Shown: piece after piece, positions 11,171 to 12,786 of the stretch | Layout of the letters: every line of letters starts with the position of its first letter | How positions within the stretch are numbered: position 1 is the first letter of the stretch | The notes under the pieces: generated by a model | Told to the model about the DNA's origin: nothing | Seen by the model: the letters and a program-made list of their open reading frames with translations, nothing else | The model's database searches: none | NCBI GenBank assembly: GCA_902767145.1 | Contig: CACXGG010000224.1 | Location: 1 to 12,786 of the forward strand | Direction of reading: 5' to 3' | DNA from: Oscillospiraceae bacterium | Lineage (GTDB): Bacteria > Bacillota > Clostridia > Saccharofermentanales > Saccharofermentanaceae | DNA: 12,786 nt | Made by a program: the position numbers and the translations under genes

Positions 11171-12786
11171 TCAGGCACCCTCCTTCTGAAGCTCATAGAG
11201 TCTTCTGTAATTTTCGGACAGTTCCAGAAGTTCCTTATGGGGAGCGAAAAAGCTGACCTTCCCATCCTCCATGAGAAGGATCCTGTCTGCCCTCATTACG
11301 CTCCTGATCTTCTGGGAAACGATTATAGTGGTGGGATCTCCCTTATACTTCAGGATATTCCCTATAAATCTTCTCTCGGTGGCACCGTCCAGGGCTGAAG
11401 TTGAATCGTCCAGGATGATAAGTCCCGGTCTTCCCGCCAGGGTCCTGGCGATACCGATCCTCTGCTTCTGTCCTCCGGAAAGGCCTGCTCCGTTAGATGT
11501 GAGCTGTGTAAAGGCACCGTCCTTCTTCGAGGCAAGGACATCTTCAAGGCAGGAAGCCTTAACGGCATCATCCACATCCTCTTCACTTATATCCTCCCTG
11601 TCCAGGGTTATGTTGTACTTGATGGTACCTGTAAATATCTTCGCTCTCTGAAGGCAGATACCGACAGCTGCCGCCAGGGACTTTCTTCCTATGTTCTCGA
11701 TCTTCCTGCCGTCTATGAGGATCTCTCCTTCATAGTCGGGATAAAGACCTGCTGCCAGATTGGCTACTGTGGATTTACCCGATCCGGTCATTCCGATGAT
11801 ACCCACGGTCTGGCCCTTCTCCACCTTGAAGGATACATCCTCCAGGGTATCTTCACTGTTTCCTTCAAACCTGAAGGTGACGTTCTTAAATTCAAGGGAG
11901 TGTGCAGCGTGGGGCTCATGGATGATCTCGCTCTCCTCAGCTGCCCGGTCGATAACACCAAGCATCTTTTCCACCCTGTCGGCACAGGAGGCAGCACGGC
12001 TTACTGTAACTATGAGATTAGCCAGCTTTATGAGCTCCACCAGGATCTGGGACATGTAATTATAAAGTGCGATGATCTCACCCTGGGTAAGTGTACCGGA
12101 GTCGATCCTTATGGCTCCCTTATAGATCAGGAAGCAGATAGCCAGGTTGATGATAAGAAATGTAACGGGGTTGAGGAATGATGATATGCCTGCGGCATAG
12201 ACCTGCTCCTTACGGAGCTTTACTGATCTCTGCCTGAAGCTTTCATAATCGTCCTCACTTCTGTTAAATCCCCTGATGACCTTTGTTCCTGCAAGGCCGT
12301 TCTCGCTCATGCCCGCCAGGTCATCAAGACCGCTCCTTGTCTCCTTATATGCAGGGATGGCCCTGCTCATGTTAAATGATATGAAAAGTGACAGGACAAG
12401 TACTGCCGTGATGATGATCAGGGACATCTTCGGATCTATGACAAAGGACATGATAATGGCGCCGATGACCACCATGGGTGATCTCAGCACGAGTCTGAGG
12501 GTCAGGTTGATGCCGCTCTGGATCTGGTTTATGTCTGAGGTAAGTCCGGTGACGATCTTTGATGATCCCGTCTTCTCGAAATTGGTAACGGACAGATGGA
12601 GCATCTTCCTGAAAAGGTCGGACCTTATATCCGATGCGATGCCCGCCGCCGAATATGATGCGAAATACTGGGCCAGGAATGCACTGGCAAAACCTATTAC
12701 GGCAAACAGAAGAAGGATCATGAAGGATCTTCTGATATAGGCGGGGTCTCCCCCTATGATGCCCTTATCGATGATACCTGCGATCA
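11171..12786 (-). CDS. Heterodimeric ABC exporter subunit, degenerate-site half (5' end cut by window)
   Basis: The frame stays open to the right edge. The 21 codons before the internal Met at 12721 read IAGIIDKGIIGGDPAY and on into the next helix, a normal ABC exporter N-terminal region, so 12721 is not the start and the true start lies outside. The visible 537 residues hold most of the membrane domain and the full ATPase domain: Walker A GMTGSGKS, Gln of ICLQRAK, canonical signature LSGGQ (near 11480), then LIILDDSTSALD, where Asp (codon 11405-11407) replaces the catalytic Glu, and IIVSQKI, where Gln (11312-11314) replaces the switch His. These changes define the degenerate site of TM287/LmrC/BmrC-like subunits, which pair with a partner having a deviant signature. 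That partner is the next gene, 2 bases downstream. Confidence 0.93.
   Translation of the reverse strand, partial: IAGIIDKGIIGGDPAYIRRSFMILLLFAVIGFASAFLAQYFASYSAAGIASDIRSDLFRKMLHLSVTNFEKTGSSKIVTGLTSDINQIQSGINLTLRLVLRSPMVVIGAIIMSFVIDPKMSLIIITAVLVLSLFISFNMSRAIPAYKETRSGLDDLAGMSENGLAGTKVIRGFNRSEDDYESFRQRSVKLRKEQVYAAGISSFLNPVTFLIINLAICFLIYKGAIRIDSGTLTQGEIIALYNYMSQILVELIKLANLIVTVSRAASCADRVEKMLGVIDRAAEESEIIHEPHAAHSLEFKNVTFRFEGNSEDTLEDVSFKVEKGQTVGIIGMTGSGKSTVANLAAGLYPDYEGEILIDGRKIENIGRKSLAAAVGICLQRAKIFTGTIKYNITLDREDISEEDVDDAVKASCLEDVLASKKDGAFTQLTSNGAGLSGGQKQRIGIARTLAGRPGLIILDDSTSALDGATERRFIGNILKYKGDPTTIIVSQKIRSVMRADRILLMEDGKVSFFAPHKELLELSENYRRLYELQKEGA

Noticed and set aside
11310..11410. ABC subunit as an inactivated pseudogene because of the lost catalytic Glu and His
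   Set aside because: The frame is intact, other motifs are perfect, and the losses are exactly those of the degenerate half of heterodimeric exporters.

Overview
The window looks like chromosomal DNA from a low-to-moderate GC Clostridia-type Firmicute (Bacillota). This rests on strong AGGAGG ribosome sites, AT-rich intergenic regions, sigma-A-like promoters, frequent AGG/AGA arginine codons, a clostridial-style MurD motif, and a putative Gram-positive thioester-domain surface protein. I cannot name the genus. No rRNA, tRNA, CRISPR array or complete transposon is visible. The coding density is high, and no stretch over 300 bases lacks a gene.

Layout, left to right. (1) 1-707, minus: the N-terminal part of a secreted protein with a likely Cys-Gln thioester domain, with its own good promoter. 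(2) 815-847: a strong hairpin terminator. (3) 882-1967, minus: aspartate-semialdehyde dehydrogenase, divergent from (4) 2124-4093, plus: a complete XerC/XerD-type tyrosine recombinase and an LdhA-like D-lactate dehydrogenase 14 bases apart. The divergent control region holds three copies of TATGCTAA that coincide with extended -10 elements. (5) 4111-4214: a REP/BIME-like element, with two direct and one inverted copy of a unit containing GGGGACGTATCTC, between convergent genes. (6) 4225-7848, minus: a tightly overlapping three-gene cluster that I could not match to any described system. It encodes a two-helix membrane protein with a Cache-like outer domain, a Cache-like domain fused to a 12-helix MFS-type body with a repetitive Tyr/Pro/Asp tail, and a single-helix membrane protein whose N-terminus resembles sigma-70 region 2. 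(7) 7918-12786, minus: murD and two ABC exporter half-transporters joined by overlaps or a 2-base gap. The first half-transporter is cut by the right edge.

How the genes may work together. The two ABC subunits show the complementary degenerate and canonical ATP-site residues of a heterodimeric exporter (LmrCD/BmrCD/TM287-288 type). The exporter is translationally coupled to murD, which places it next to peptidoglycan precursor synthesis. The Cache/MFS/sigma-like cluster follows murD on the same strand with no visible terminator but with its own -10 element. It is the best candidate here for an undescribed system: two extracytoplasmic sensory modules, a transporter-like membrane body and a membrane-tethered sigma-like domain made from one overlapping message. 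Its ligand and output cannot be read from the sequence. Asd feeds the lysine/DAP, threonine and methionine pathway, so several genes touch the cell envelope, but this shared theme is inference.
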